Source: Jeotgalibacillus salarius
GTDB taxonomy: Bacteria > Bacillota > Bacilli > Bacillales > Jeotgalibacillaceae
Reading direction: 5' to 3'
Assembly: GCF_004405125.1 (NCBI RefSeq)
Contig: NZ_SORX01000003.1
Span: 120,028-184,027 of the forward strand
Length of the DNA stretch: 64,000 nucleotides
The notes under the pieces are model-generated. The model saw only the letters and a program-made list of their open reading frames with translations, did no database searches and was not told where the DNA came from. Below, one piece after another: positions 26,778-36,393 of this stretch (within the stretch, counting starts at the first letter, position 1; each line of letters begins with the position of its first letter). Made by a program: the position numbers and the translations under genes.

Positions 26778-26919
26778 TCGTTGCACTACGCTTCAGGCGG
26801 AAGCTTTCCGGACGTGGACCGTTTTTTGGTCCCATAAGAGCCTCCTCGGCTTTCGCCTGCGGGGTCTCAGCTGTCCCGCTAATCGTCCCGAAGTCACCGC
26901 CTTCCGCTCCGTTACACTC
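26778..26919 (+). repeat. Interspersed folded intergenic repeat, copy C (long subtype)
   Basis: Same block order as copies A and B, with CGTGGACCGTTTTTTGGTCC mini-hairpin, GCCTCCTCGGC, GCGGGGTCTCAGCTG and CCCGAAGTC. Fills the gap between the DUF1641 gene and the OFA gene, both on the minus strand. Confidence 0.85.
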
Positions 26920-26982
26920 TGATGGATCTTAAGAAAAGTATTTTTTGAAAGTATTAAAGATTTAGCTCAAGCTTTATTAATA

Positions 26983-27681
26983 TTACTTTTTCTTTAACAG
27001 ATACGATAATGGAATTGCTGCAAGGGCAATTCCTGCCGGCAGAAGCCAGTTACTTTTACTGGAGGAATCAGAATTCCCTTTTACAGGGTTAGACTGACTG
27101 TTCAGTTGATGATATTCATTTGTGAAGATATCACCGTTCCAGTTTTCTTCTGTTTCACTTTGCTGAGATTTCTGATCTTCAGACTTTTGAGTTGTTCGTT
27201 CATAATCATCCTGTTTCACACCGAGCCCTTTGAGAAAAGCAGCACCTACTGCCATGGCACGCTTAACTTCCGGATCATTCAGGGAACGCAGGAGCGTGAA
27301 ATACCCCTCCTGCTCCTGTTTTTCATCCAGCTCTGCAACTCGGGCAATTCCGGCATTTACTTTTAAAATCAGTGGTTCAAGCTGCTGAACGTTCAGCGTG
27401 CCCAGTGTCCCAACCATGAGGAGCAGGTTTTTAAGACTGTTTGTTGTCTCTTCTGAATCAAGCGTTTTGACAATGACATCCATCACTTTATCGCCTTCTG
27501 CAAAAAGCGACGTTCCCATATCAAGCACACCTCTTTTTTGCATGTGCTCAATCATGTCAAAAATCTCATGGATGGCTTCTTTATTTTCAAGCAATCGCGT
27601 TTTTATTTCTTCCAAATCACGCTGACGAATTTCTTCCTCACTGATTTCCATACGGTGAATCACTTTTGTCGCTTTAGCCAC
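26983..27681 (-). CDS. DUF1641 domain protein (YjgD/YrhD-like), partner of formate dehydrogenase
   Basis: A 232-residue protein of the YjgD/YrhD family, encoded next to a YjgC-type formate dehydrogenase in Bacillus. N-terminal helical DUF1641 part ([42 protein letters not shown] region), Ser/Gln-rich linker, and a C-terminal membrane anchor ([17 protein letters not shown] then KKK). The start is GTG 27681, overlapping the 3' end of fdhA by 8 bases with GGAGG inside it. It is probably needed for membrane attachment or maturation of the dehydrogenase. Confidence 0.9.
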   Translation of the reverse strand: MAKATKVIHRMEISEEEIRQRDLEEIKTRLLENKEAIHEIFDMIEHMQKRGVLDMGTSLFAEGDKVMDVIVKTLDSEETTNSLKNLLLMVGTLGTLNVQQLEPLILKVNAGIARVAELDEKQEQEGYFTLLRSLNDPEVKRAMAVGAAFLKGLGVKQDDYERTTQKSEDQKSQQSETEENWNGDIFTNEYHQLNSQSNPVKGNSDSSSKSNWLLPAGIALAAIPLSYLLKKK

Positions 27682-30637
27682 GCTTAGACGCCTCCTTTCG
27701 AAGTTTCACAAGGTCACCTGGGAATACGTAGTCTTTACGCGCCCATTTTTTATCGACTCTGACGCCAAGCTGCGGCTGAGGATTTCCGTTACGGTGATTC
27801 GTTCTTGGAATTGGTCTTTCACCTTTTGGCTTAAGCACATCCATTTTCGCACTGATTTCTTTATAAGCTGGCGTATCGGTATCTTTATCAGCTTGAGAAC
27901 TGGTCAGGTAGTTTATCGCACCTTCACCATTATCGTTCATCGGCAGATACACTTCTTTACCTTTTACGCGGTCAGTCACTAGACATTCTACTTTTACAAC
28001 ACCATATGGAGAAGTCAATCTGACCAGTGTGCCATCTTCAAGTCCTCTATCCTTAGCAAGCTCTTCAGAAACTTCAAGGAATACATTTGGTGTTTTAGAA
28101 GAGATCCCCTCAGATTTATAAGTCATATTCCCTTCATGGAAATGTTCCAGTAGACGTCCATTATTGACGTGAATATCATATTCTTCGTCAAATTGAAGCG
28201 GCATAGTCCAGTCAACCGGGAATAGTCTTGCTTTTCCATCCGGGAATGGGAAGTCTTCCAGGAATAGAAGTGGTGAATCTGTACCATCAGCTGCAACCGG
28301 CCACTGAAGGCTCTTATATCCTTCAAGTCGTTCATATGTTACACCTGCGTACAGTGGTGAAAGCGATGCAGCTTCTTCCATGATTTCGCTTGGGTGTGTA
28401 TAGTTCCAATCAGCGCCAAGACGACTTGCAAGATCCTGAATAATTTCCCAGTCAGGTCGTGAGTCACCAAGTGGTTCCAATGCCTGATACAGACGCTGTA
28501 TACGTCTTTCCGTATTTGTGAATGTGCCATCCTTTTCAAGACTCGGGCTTGCAGGAAGTACAACATCAGCAAACTCAGCAGTCTTAGAAAGGAAAATATC
28601 CTGTACAACGAAAAAGTCGAGTTTTTCAAATGCTTCGTGTACATAATTGATATTTGAATCAACAATTCCCATATCTTCACCCTTCAGATACATCATCTTC
28701 AGGTTGCCGTCATGGATTGCATCAATCATTTCGTGGTTGTTCAAACCAGTCTCAGCAGGAATCGTAGTATTCCAGGCTTTTTCATATTTTGCTCTGACTT
28801 CATCATCAGCCACTTTTTCATAGCCGGGGAAACGGTCTGGCATACTGCCAAAGTCACTCGCGCCCTGTACGTTGTTGTGGCCGCGCAGCGGATAGCTTCC
28901 TGCGCCAGGCTTACCGTAGTTGCCTGTAATCAGCAGCAGATTGGAAATTGCAGTACTTGTATCACTGCCTCCTGAGTGCTGCGTTACGCCCATCGCCCAA
29001 AGAACAGATGTTGTTTTTGCATTATGCACTTCTTCTGCAATCTGAATCAGTGTCTCTTTTGAAAGACCGGTTGCTTCTGATGCGTAGTCCAGTGTAAATT
29101 TCTCCAGACTGTCTACATATTCCTGAAGCCCGTTCACACGGTTATTCAGGAAAGTTTCATCCGCCCAGCCCTGATCAACAATATATTTCGTAACTGCTGA
29201 CAGCCAGACGAGGTCAGAACCCGGCTTAGGCTGGAAGAACAGATCTGCTCTTTCTGCCATTTCATGCTTTCTGATATCTGAAACGAGCAGACGCTGACCG
29301 TGAAGCTTATGTGCACGCTTGACGCGTGTCGCGAGTACCGGATGAGATTCAGAAGTGTTTGAACCAACAATCAGGACCAGTCCTGCCTGTGCAATATCAG
29401 TAATAGAACCGGAGTCACCACCGTGACCGACTGTTCTGAAAAGTCCCATTGTAGCTGGTGTCTGGCAGTATCGTGAACAATTATCCACGTTATTTGTACC
29501 AATTACACCTCGTGCCAGTTTCTGCATCACATATGATTCTTCGTTTGTACATTTAGAAGAGCTGATAAAGGCCATTGAATCTGCACCACTGTTTTGTTTG
29601 TGCTCTTTCATTTTTGAAGCAACAAGATTAAGTGCTTCATCCCAGCTTGCTTCTCTGAAAGCATCGCCTTCACGGATTAAAGGCTTTGTAATTCTGGATT
29701 CGCTGTTCACGAAATCCCAGCCGAATTTTCCTTTAACACAAGTAGAGATACCGTTAGCAGGTGCATCAACTGAAGGCTCAACTTTAAGAATTTTGCGATC
29801 CTTCGTCCAGATGTCAAAGCTGCAGCCGACACCACAGTATGTGCAGACTGTTTTCGTCTTCTCAATACGGTCATCACGCATCGCTGATTCAGCATCAGAA
29901 ATGGCAAGAATTGAACCGTATCCAGTTTCAACATTTTTTGTAATTTCGATCATTGGACGAAGTGTATTTTTCGCAAGTCCCGTAAGGAATCCTGCTTCGC
30001 CTTCCATCCCTTTTTCCATCATGGCGTTACATGGGCAGACTGTTGAACAGTGACCGCATGATACACATGAAGATTCATTAATTTTAGAATCTTTATCCCA
30101 GATGACGCGGGGCTTTTTCAGTGTCCAGTCGATTGTCAGTGTTTCAGTTACCTGCACATCCTGACATGCTTCGACACATCGTCCGCATAAAATACACTGA
30201 TCCGGGTCATAACGGTAAAACGGATTTGAATCGTCCACTTCATAAGGCTTTTCTTCAAACGGCATACTTTGATGATTCACTTTCATGTCCTTGACGGTAT
30301 TATGTATTTCGCACGTGCCGTTGTTGTAATCACATACTGTACAATAAAGCTCATGATTTCTCAGGATCCGATCCATCCCGACTACCTGGGCTTCCTTTAC
30401 GTCCTCAGAGACTCCATCAATTGCGTCTCCTTGTTTTAACTGTGTAGAACATGAGCGGACAAACTCCCCATTCACCTTCACGATACAAGTATCACACGTC
30501 TCAATTGCTCCGAGACTCGGGTGATAACAGACTGAAGGTACTTCGGTCTGGTGATCCTCTAATGCCTGCATAGCAGACAAATGTTCATCAATCACAGCCG
30601 GCTTGCCATTAATCGTTACATTAATTTGACCTGACAC
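27674..30637 (-). CDS. fdhA: Formate dehydrogenase, alpha subunit with ferredoxin-like N-terminus (YjgC/YrhE type)
   Basis: Cytoplasmic molybdopterin oxidoreductase of 987 residues. Domains in order: 2Fe-2S ferredoxin with four Cys (CYHP...CDTC...RSCST); His-Cys-rich segment [14 protein letters not shown]; two 4Fe-4S clusters [11 protein letters not shown] and [13 protein letters not shown]; the Mo-domain 4Fe-4S CTYCGVGC...C; catalytic loop [13 protein letters not shown], with Cys rather than selenocysteine coordinating Mo. The start is taken as GTG 30637, with GGGGGAG 6 bases upstream. No beta or gamma subunit gene is adjacent; electrons may leave through the N-terminal cluster relay. Confidence 0.94.
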   Translation of the reverse strand: MSGQINVTINGKPAVIDEHLSAMQALEDHQTEVPSVCYHPSLGAIETCDTCIVKVNGEFVRSCSTQLKQGDAIDGVSEDVKEAQVVGMDRILRNHELYCTVCDYNNGTCEIHNTVKDMKVNHQSMPFEEKPYEVDDSNPFYRYDPDQCILCGRCVEACQDVQVTETLTIDWTLKKPRVIWDKDSKINESSCVSCGHCSTVCPCNAMMEKGMEGEAGFLTGLAKNTLRPMIEITKNVETGYGSILAISDAESAMRDDRIEKTKTVCTYCGVGCSFDIWTKDRKILKVEPSVDAPANGISTCVKGKFGWDFVNSESRITKPLIREGDAFREASWDEALNLVASKMKEHKQNSGADSMAFISSSKCTNEESYVMQKLARGVIGTNNVDNCSRYCQTPATMGLFRTVGHGGDSGSITDIAQAGLVLIVGSNTSESHPVLATRVKRAHKLHGQRLLVSDIRKHEMAERADLFFQPKPGSDLVWLSAVTKYIVDQGWADETFLNNRVNGLQEYVDSLEKFTLDYASEATGLSKETLIQIAEEVHNAKTTSVLWAMGVTQHSGGSDTSTAISNLLLITGNYGKPGAGSYPLRGHNNVQGASDFGSMPDRFPGYEKVADDEVRAKYEKAWNTTIPAETGLNNHEMIDAIHDGNLKMMYLKGEDMGIVDSNINYVHEAFEKLDFFVVQDIFLSKTAEFADVVLPASPSLEKDGTFTNTERRIQRLYQALEPLGDSRPDWEIIQDLASRLGADWNYTHPSEIMEEAASLSPLYAGVTYERLEGYKSLQWPVAADGTDSPLLFLEDFPFPDGKARLFPVDWTMPLQFDEEYDIHVNNGRLLEHFHEGNMTYKSEGISSKTPNVFLEVSEELAKDRGLEDGTLVRLTSPYGVVKVECLVTDRVKGKEVYLPMNDNGEGAINYLTSSQADKDTDTPAYKEISAKMDVLKPKGERPIPRTNHRNGNPQPQLGVRVDKKWARKDYVFPGDLVKLRKEASKRG

Positions 30638-30826
30638 ACTGATCTCTCCCCCGTAATTTATTCTGCTGACACACAGCTTTACCAAAATTATTCAGTTTTC
30701 GCACCTGCTCATAAATACCCTGATAAATGTTTCGTAAAACTATATTCTTTAAAAAAAGACAAATTTCCGACAAATTTTTATTTTAGGCTGCAGGTTTGGT
30801 AGTGATTGGAACTATTCTAGGAATGG

Positions 30827-30942
30827 ATTGCTACCACTTCCTCACATGATTGCTACCGGCGCGGCGGGGATTGCTACCACTTCCTCACGTGGTTGCTACC
30901 AATGTGGTGATGATCACTACCACTCAGTCATAAATCACTGCC
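30827..30942. repeat. Degenerate tandem array of 21-22 bp units
   Basis: Units begin at 30827, 30849, 30870, 30892, 30913 and 30934, each with an (A/G)TTGCTACC or ATCACTACC core and a variable 12-13-base remainder. It lies in the 360-base gap between fdhA and moaB; apart from the fdhA promoter region nothing else was seen there. Confidence 0.75.
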
Positions 30943-30965
30943 TCCACCCCTCAAACCAAAAGAAA

Positions 30966-30994
30966 AACCTGCAGATCCCGATTATCTGCAGGTT
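30966..30994 (-). terminator. Terminator downstream of moaB
   Basis: AACCTGCAGAT and ATCTGCAGGTT arms; minus-strand tail T5. Confidence 0.8.
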
Positions 30995-31000
30995 AACCAA

Positions 31001-31507
31001 TTAATCTTTGTTCAATTCTCGTATCACGTGTCCAAGCTCCGGCAAAATGAGTTTTTCCATCGCAAGATTCACAGCACCAGTTGAGCCCGGCGTTGAAAAG
31101 ACAGCCGTTTTCCCGGTGACACCTGCGACAGCACGCGACATCATTGCTGCTGAGCCGATATCTTCTGTGTAACTTAAAAACCGGAAAAGTTCACCAAAAC
31201 CGGGGATCTCTTTTTCAAACAGCGGCGTAACAGCTTCAATGGTTACATCTCTCGGTGCTAGACCGGTTCCTCCATTGATTAGCACTGCCTGAATTCCGTC
31301 ATCCATCAGGCCATCTTTAACGGCGCGCTGAATCAGAATCACTTCATCGGTCACAATTTCATATGCAGCAACCTCGTGCCCTGATGCCTGAAGCAGTTCT
31401 TTCATCCGCTTTCCGCTTTTATCCGTTTCTTCATTACGTGTATCACTGACTGTAATGACTTTGCAGACAACACAATCAGGCGCCTGTTTTTTATGTTCCT
31501 CATGCAC
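31001..31507 (-). CDS. moaB: Molybdenum cofactor biosynthesis protein MoaB/MogA-like
   Basis: Adenylates molybdopterin before molybdenum insertion. 168 residues with the MogA/MoaB core: VITVSDTRNEETDKSGKRMKELL, INGGTGLAPRDVTIEAVTPLFEKEIPGFGELFR, and TGKTAVFSTPGSTGAVNLAMEKLILPELGH. The start is GTG 31507 with AAGGAG, which overlaps the moaA stop. Last gene of the moa/mob run. Confidence 0.94.
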   Translation of the reverse strand: MHEEHKKQAPDCVVCKVITVSDTRNEETDKSGKRMKELLQASGHEVAAYEIVTDEVILIQRAVKDGLMDDGIQAVLINGGTGLAPRDVTIEAVTPLFEKEIPGFGELFRFLSYTEDIGSAAMMSRAVAGVTGKTAVFSTPGSTGAVNLAMEKLILPELGHVIRELNKD

Positions 31508-31521
31508 TCTGCTTCAGCTCC

Positions 31522-32529
31522 TTAGCCACCGATATAAGACATTTCAATCTTAGGACGGTTTTTCGCTGTTTCTTCTGTTCTTTCATCGGAATAACGATCT
31601 TTCCTTACCCGCCAGATTGAAGATACCGCCTCAACCAGTTCGCTGTGATTTTTCGTCTGGACCGCTTCTTTCAAGTCATATCCTTCAGTTGCAAACAGGC
31701 AAGTATACATCTTCCCGTCTGCTGACAGCCTTGCACGCGTACAGGTTGAGCAGAATGAATCTGATACAGATGAGATGACACCAACTTCAGTGTCAGTCCC
31801 TTTATAAATATAGCGGTCAGCTACTTCACCGAAATAATGCGGATCAGCAGGTGCCACTTCGAATTCTTCATTCAGCATTTCAATGATCTCTTTTTTCGTC
31901 ACAACAGATGACATCTTCCATCCGTTTGTACTTCCGACATCCATAAATTCAATAAACCTCAGCATGATGCCGCGTTCCTTGAAATATCGTGCCATCGGAA
32001 GGATCTGATCATCATTTACATCTTTTTGCACGACCATATTAATTTTCACTTCAAGTCCTGCTTCAAGTGCTGCATCTATCCCTTTGATGACAGGTCTGGT
32101 GCTGACATTTCTGCCGTTCATTTTCTTAAATACCTCTTCTTCAATCGCGTCCATACTGATGTTGACACGTTGAAGGCCTGCAGCTTTCAGTTTTTCCGCC
32201 TGTTTCGGCAGCATCATCGCATTGGTCGTCAGTGCGATATCTTTAATTCCTGGAATCGCTGATAATTTCTCTATTAATTCGTGGATGTCTTTCCTGAGAA
32301 GAGGTTCTCCTCCTGTCAGCCTGACTTTTTCCACGCCCATTTCACTCATGGCAGTGACAAGTTTTTCAATTTCATCAAAAGTCAGGTACTGCTCTTTTGG
32401 CATGAAAGCAAAATCCGGTCCGAATATTTCTGCCGGCATGCAGTATCCACATCGGAAGTTACATTGGTCAGTAACTGATATTCGAATGTCATGTAGCGGC
32501 CGCTGGTAAAAATCTTTAATCGGTTCCAT
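31522..32529 (-). CDS. moaA: GTP 3',8-cyclase MoaA (radical SAM)
   Basis: First step of molybdopterin synthesis: converts GTP to 3',8-cyclo-GTP. 335 residues; N-terminal radical-SAM 4Fe-4S motif CNFRCGYC and C-terminal second cluster [19 protein letters not shown] with the third Cys in TCLFA. SAM-binding GGEPLLRKD follows. The protein ends SYIGG, the C-terminal double Gly needed for activity. Start ATG 32529 with GAGGAGG; overlaps the mobA end by 14 bases. Confidence 0.96.
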   Translation of the reverse strand: MEPIKDFYQRPLHDIRISVTDQCNFRCGYCMPAEIFGPDFAFMPKEQYLTFDEIEKLVTAMSEMGVEKVRLTGGEPLLRKDIHELIEKLSAIPGIKDIALTTNAMMLPKQAEKLKAAGLQRVNISMDAIEEEVFKKMNGRNVSTRPVIKGIDAALEAGLEVKINMVVQKDVNDDQILPMARYFKERGIMLRFIEFMDVGSTNGWKMSSVVTKKEIIEMLNEEFEVAPADPHYFGEVADRYIYKGTDTEVGVISSVSDSFCSTCTRARLSADGKMYTCLFATEGYDLKEAVQTKNHSELVEAVSSIWRVRKDRYSDERTEETAKNRPKIEMSYIGG

Positions 32530-33133
32530 CCATTGTCCTCCTCTGTGCGTTACGTGTTAATTGCTCGTATGCCTGTTGATCATTTATATTACTAAAGGCT
32601 TCTTCACTGATTCCGAGATCAGTATGCGAAACTTCCCGCCATTTTATATGGTCAAAAAAACTTCTCATGCGGTAATTCCCACTTTCTAGATACTCTTCAA
32701 TGACTGGCAAACAGCTTAGTGAATAAATAGCTGAGAGCGGTTGAAGCTTCCCGTGAACAGAAGGGATCAGCGCCTGGATATCGTGACTATTTTTAAAAAG
32801 AAGCTGCAGTTTCTCTGCATCCTCTTGTTCAAATAATGGCATATCACACGGTAATGTCATGATCGCATCACCGTCAGTCTGCTTCATCAGCGCATACAAT
32901 CCACCAAGAGGTCCGCATGATTGATAAGGTGCTAAATCCGTCACGAGTCTGCCCTTAAAATCCGTGAAATCCATCAGCTGATCTTCTCTGACTGATAAAA
33001 CCACTTCATCGCAGGTTTTCAGTGCGCTCACTGCTTTTTCATAAAAGCGGCTGCCTTGCCATGAGGCGAATGCTTTTGGGCGTCCAAATCGTCGTGACGC
33101 ACCGCCAGCCATTACAGCGCCTGTTATCATCAT
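32516..33133 (-). CDS. mobA: Molybdenum cofactor guanylyltransferase MobA
   Basis: Adds GMP to Mo-molybdopterin to make the bis-MGD cofactor that the formate dehydrogenase needs. 205 residues; nucleotide-binding start [23 protein letters not shown], then [20 protein letters not shown] and [12 protein letters not shown]. The start overlaps the moaD stop in ATGATGA, so translation is coupled. Confidence 0.93.
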   Translation of the reverse strand: MMITGAVMAGGASRRFGRPKAFASWQGSRFYEKAVSALKTCDEVVLSVREDQLMDFTDFKGRLVTDLAPYQSCGPLGGLYALMKQTDGDAIMTLPCDMPLFEQEDAEKLQLLFKNSHDIQALIPSVHGKLQPLSAIYSLSCLPVIEEYLESGNYRMRSFFDHIKWREVSHTDLGISEEAFSNINDQQAYEQLTRNAQRRTMDGTD

Positions 33134-33360
33134 CCCCCGCTCACCGGCGGAATCAGCGCAACCGTATCATATTCAGTTACCTGATCATCCGGAAAAGCAT
33201 ACTCTTCATTAATCGCAACTAAAACAGAGTCAGTCTGAATATGATATTTTTCCTGTACTTCCTGAAGCAATTCTTTTACTGACATTTCTTTGCGGTCAAT
33301 ATGGATATGATTGCCGCCTGCCTGTTCCTTTAAATGGGCAAAGCAGTTCACTTTAATCAT
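33130..33360 (-). CDS. moaD: Molybdopterin synthase small subunit MoaD
   Basis: Ubiquitin-like sulfur carrier of 76 residues: KVNCFAHLKEQAG start and the C-terminal [10 protein letters not shown] double Gly, which MoeB adenylates and which receives sulfur. AAGGAGG lies in the end of moaE, which overlaps moaD by 4 bases. Confidence 0.93.
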   Translation of the reverse strand: MIKVNCFAHLKEQAGGNHIHIDRKEMSVKELLQEVQEKYHIQTDSVLVAINEEYAFPDDQVTEYDTVALIPPVSGG

Positions 33361-33806
33361 CTGATTTCCTCCTTGTCAGGAATACCGGCACTCTTTTCAA
33401 GCTGATCACCGATCCACTCTTCTCCGTCTTCCCATTTTTCTTTTTTCCAAATCGGCACAATTTGCTTAATCCGCTCAATTGCATATTCATTTGCCTCATA
33501 AGCATCTTTTCTATGCGGCGTTGATACGGCAATGACAACGGCAATATCTGAGATACCAAGTTTTCCGGTTCTGTGAGAAATTGCAGTGACCGCTTCCGGC
33601 CAGCGCTCTTTTATCTCATCTCCAATTCTCGTAAGCTGCTTTTCAGCCATTGAGGCATAGGCTTCATATGTTAAATAAAGTGTACGCTTACCTTTTGTGA
33701 ATTCTCTTACCGTCCCTGTAAAAGTGACCACTGCACCAGCTTCAGGACGCACTACTTTCTTTGATATCTCTTCTATAGAGAGTGGCTCAGATGTGACTTC
33801 AAACAT
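33357..33806 (-). CDS. moaE: Molybdopterin synthase large subunit MoaE
   Basis: Converts precursor Z to molybdopterin with MoaD. 149 residues; VTFTGTVREFTKG near residue 28, YEAYASMAEKQLTRIGDEI, ISHRTGKLGISDIAVVIAVSTPHRKDAYEAN and the catalytic Lys in PIWKKEKWEDGEEW. Strong AAAGGAGG. Operon position between mobB and moaD. Confidence 0.95.
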   Translation of the reverse strand: MFEVTSEPLSIEEISKKVVRPEAGAVVTFTGTVREFTKGKRTLYLTYEAYASMAEKQLTRIGDEIKERWPEAVTAISHRTGKLGISDIAVVIAVSTPHRKDAYEANEYAIERIKQIVPIWKKEKWEDGEEWIGDQLEKSAGIPDKEEIR

Positions 33807-33809
33807 GCC

Positions 33810-34304
33810 TTAAGCCTCCTTTATCCATTTTAAAAACCAGGTTTTATATGATTCCGGATCGTTAAATTTAAATACCGGCAGTTTCGTATGAATGTCCGGT
33901 ACTGCTGATATGACAGCTTTTATATTACTTGCTTCGAGCAACGTTATATCTTCTTCACGACGCACTACTGCAACCTTACTGTAATGCTCCTTTTTATAAC
34001 CTTCTACAAGGATAACATGAAGGGGGAGGGTCCTGTAAAAAGTGAGCAGTTTCTCTAAATCTGCCAAACCGGATTCCGATTCAACGACAAACGCTCCATC
34101 TCCTTCAACCGTACTGATTGCAGCACCTGACTGAAAATGAAGACTGCTGTCTTTTGAGGAATTGGCATACTCAGGGGTGCCCCCATGTCCATGGTGTTTA
34201 ATTGTTCCGGCTCTCAAGCCTGCCTCTGAAGCAGCCCTCAGTAAATGATGCATAACAGTTGTTTTACCGCTGTTTTGATAACCGATGACTTGCAGCACAG
34301 GCAT
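33810..34304 (-). CDS. mobB: Molybdopterin-guanine dinucleotide biosynthesis protein MobB
   Basis: P-loop GTPase assisting MobA: VLQVIGYQNSGKTTVMHHLL start, TIKHHGHGG near residue 40 and HVILVEGYKKEHYSKVAVVRR. About 164 residues if the start is ATG 34304; two upstream in-frame ATG codons (34313 and 34319) lie inside the end of moeA and cannot be excluded. The gene start overlaps or abuts the moeA stop. Confidence 0.92.
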   Translation of the reverse strand: MPVLQVIGYQNSGKTTVMHHLLRAASEAGLRAGTIKHHGHGGTPEYANSSKDSSLHFQSGAAISTVEGDGAFVVESESGLADLEKLLTFYRTLPLHVILVEGYKKEHYSKVAVVRREEDITLLEASNIKAVISAVPDIHTKLPVFKFNDPESYKTWFLKWIKEA

Positions 34305-34306
34305 TA

Positions 34307-35563
34307 CTACCATGACCATTCGCTGCCTTCAGTCGTTTCAAGCAGTGCGACTTTTACCTGATCACCTGCTGTAAATCCTCTTGTTCCACCAGGCAGTACG
34401 ATGAAACAATTCGTCGCGGCCAGCGAACTGACCGCACTGGATTTGTTGAAGCCTGACGGACTCGCCTCCAGTCTGCCATTTTGAATAGAGAACGTCCCTC
34501 TGACAAAACGGGTGAATGGATTCGGCTTCGTAAAGTCGGCACCGAGTACTGCATCTTCCAATGGCAAATGAGGCTTCGGATTGCCCATCATCCGTTGAAT
34601 CACAGGGCGCGTAAACAGTTCAAAGCCGACATAGCATGCAGACGGATTACCTGAAAGTCCGAATAAGAACTTCCCGTTTTTATGCGCCACTGTTGTTACG
34701 CTGCCTGGACGCATCGCCACTTTATTGAACAGCACTTCCGCTTCAAGTCTCTGATAGACTTCTGGTAGAAAATCAAAGTCACCGACTGACACACCGCCCG
34801 TGGTAATTAATATATCTACTTCTTCCATCGCCTGTTTCACAGATTCATAGCATGCCTCAAGATCGTCTGACAGTTTTCCGAGCATTTTCACTTCTGCTCC
34901 GGCTCTTTTTATCTGCGAAGCCGCCATCAGCGCATTGCTGTTTCTGATCTTACCCGGCTCAAGCGGTTCGTTCACTTCTAAAAGTTCGGAGCCTGTTGCC
35001 AGTACCCCTACTACCGGTTTTGATGCGACCTTTATGTATTCATAGCCAAAAGTAGCGAGGAGCGCAACTGTCCCGGGATTTATCATTTCTCCCTTTTGTA
35101 CAAGCACAGTTCCTTCTTTCGCGTCTTCCCCTTTAAATGATATATTATCTCCTTTATTAAACGCACGCTTAATTCTCATGATGCCCTTTTCTGGTTCAGA
35201 AGTCAGTTCCAGCATCACAACCGCATCACACTCCGCAGGCATCATTGCCCCCGTCATAATACGGGCTGCTTCATGTTCTCCAACCGGAACAGATTGAACA
35301 GATCCTGCACCGATCGTTTCTGTCACCCTCAAATCAATCGGATTTTCTCTTGAAGCCGTTTTAGTATCTGCAGAACGCACTGCAAAGCCGTCATATGGCG
35401 AGCGATCAAATGGCGGTACCGGATGGGTTGCGACCAGATCTTCCGCAAGCCTCCTGCCCAGTGACTCCTCAATATGTATGCTTTCACTTTTAAATGGAAT
35501 CTCTTTTAACATCACACGCTGAACTGCTTCGGCGACTGTGATTGGTTTACGTTGTTCAAGCAT
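34307..35563 (-). CDS. moeA: Molybdopterin molybdotransferase MoeA
   Basis: Inserts molybdate into adenylated molybdopterin. About 418 residues, in the standard four-domain order: N-terminal VAEAVQRVM and RRLAEDLVATHPVPPFDRSPYDGFAVRSAD; central MITTGGVSVGDFDFLPE-like motif and NPSACYVGFELFTRPVIQRM; C-terminal barrel FIVLPGGTRGFTAG. The start is read as ATG 35563, with AAAGGAG 8 bases before it, not the GTG at 35572. Divergent from moaC. Confidence 0.94.
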   Translation of the reverse strand: MLEQRKPITVAEAVQRVMLKEIPFKSESIHIEESLGRRLAEDLVATHPVPPFDRSPYDGFAVRSADTKTASRENPIDLRVTETIGAGSVQSVPVGEHEAARIMTGAMMPAECDAVVMLELTSEPEKGIMRIKRAFNKGDNISFKGEDAKEGTVLVQKGEMINPGTVALLATFGYEYIKVASKPVVGVLATGSELLEVNEPLEPGKIRNSNALMAASQIKRAGAEVKMLGKLSDDLEACYESVKQAMEEVDILITTGGVSVGDFDFLPEVYQRLEAEVLFNKVAMRPGSVTTVAHKNGKFLFGLSGNPSACYVGFELFTRPVIQRMMGNPKPHLPLEDAVLGADFTKPNPFTRFVRGTFSIQNGRLEASPSGFNKSSAVSSLAATNCFIVLPGGTRGFTAGDQVKVALLETTEGSEWSW

Positions 35564-35624
35564 TTGATGCACTCCTTTCTTCTCGTGCTACAATAAGTTT
35601 AATCAAATAGATGAGGTGATTGTT

Positions 35625-36125
35625 ATGTCAGATTTAACACATTTTAATGAACAGGGACGTGCAAGGATGGTAGATATATCTGAAAAACAGGATACGGTCA
35701 GAATGGCTGTTGCGCATTCAAGTATCGTGGTGAATGAAGAAATCTATCGCCACATTAAAGAAGGAACATCAAAAAAAGGCGACGTACTGGCCGTTGCACA
35801 GGTAGCCGGAATTATGGCCGCTAAACAAACGTCCACAATTATTCCGATGTGCCATCCGCTTTCACTAAGTGGAATCGACCTTTCATTTGAATGGGATGTA
35901 TCTTCCCGATACGAACTGAAGATTTCAGCTTCAGTGAAAACAAAAGGCAATACCGGCGTCGAGATGGAGGCACTAACTGCGGCTTCCGTCTGCGCACTTA
36001 CAATCTATGATATGTGCAAAGCTTCTGATAAAGGCATGGTGATAGGCCCAACCTTCCTCGCTGAAAAAACAGGCGGGAAGAACGGTGATTATCAGCGCGT
36101 CCAAAGTCCTGAAATGAATCTTTAA
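35625..36125 (+). CDS. moaC: Cyclic pyranopterin monophosphate synthase MoaC
   Basis: Second step of molybdopterin synthesis with MoaA. 166 residues; [23 protein letters not shown] start, [16 protein letters not shown] (catalytic His region), [24 protein letters not shown] and KTGGKNGDY at the C-terminus. The start is ATG 35625, with GAGGTGA upstream. Divergently oriented from the moeA-moaB operon. Confidence 0.95.
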   Translation: MSDLTHFNEQGRARMVDISEKQDTVRMAVAHSSIVVNEEIYRHIKEGTSKKGDVLAVAQVAGIMAAKQTSTIIPMCHPLSLSGIDLSFEWDVSSRYELKISASVKTKGNTGVEMEALTAASVCALTIYDMCKASDKGMVIGPTFLAEKTGGKNGDYQRVQSPEMNL

Positions 36126-36131
36126 CGCATC

Positions 36132-36245
36132 TTATTTAATTATAATGAAAATCAGACTCACCGTCAGAATCAACGCAGCGCCTCCGGCAAACGGCAGGCC
36201 TGCTTCTGACTGATTAAACTTTGACGGTTTAAATGATTTGAGCAT
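36132..36245 (-). CDS. Possible small membrane protein, 37 residues
   Basis: Short reading frame antisense-convergent to the end of moaC, starting MLKSFKPSKFNQSEAGLPFAG and ending with a hydrophobic segment (ALILTVSLIFIIIK). A single predicted C-terminal membrane helix follows a Lys-rich N-terminus. No clear ribosome site is seen, so it may be chance; the amphipathic-to-hydrophobic layout is the only support. Confidence 0.35.
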   Translation of the reverse strand: MLKSFKPSKFNQSEAGLPFAGGAALILTVSLIFIIIK

Positions 36246-36340
36246 GCAACATAAACTAACTATGACTACCTGTTAATATTCCCTAATTTGAATGTTGAAA
36301 ACTAAGTTCCTGTCTACAATGAACAAAGTTTGTGGTTTAA

Positions 36341-36386
36341 AAAACGTCTTCTCCCTTAGTATTTCCACATAGGGAGAAGACGTTTC
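36341..36386 (-). terminator. Rho-independent terminator of moeB
   Basis: Arms AAAACGTCTTCTCCC and GGGAGAAGACGTTTC with a 16-base loop, then T-rich tail on the minus strand. Confidence 0.88.
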
Positions 36387-36393
36387 TTCCGTT

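Noticed and set aside
29598..30053. 151-codon plus-strand frame inside fdhA
   Set aside because: Antisense to a conserved Mo-enzyme; no start site or known motif.
30827..30942. Considered as a CRISPR array
   Set aside because: Units are 21-22 bases with a 9-base core and no separate repeat/spacer division; no cas gene is near.
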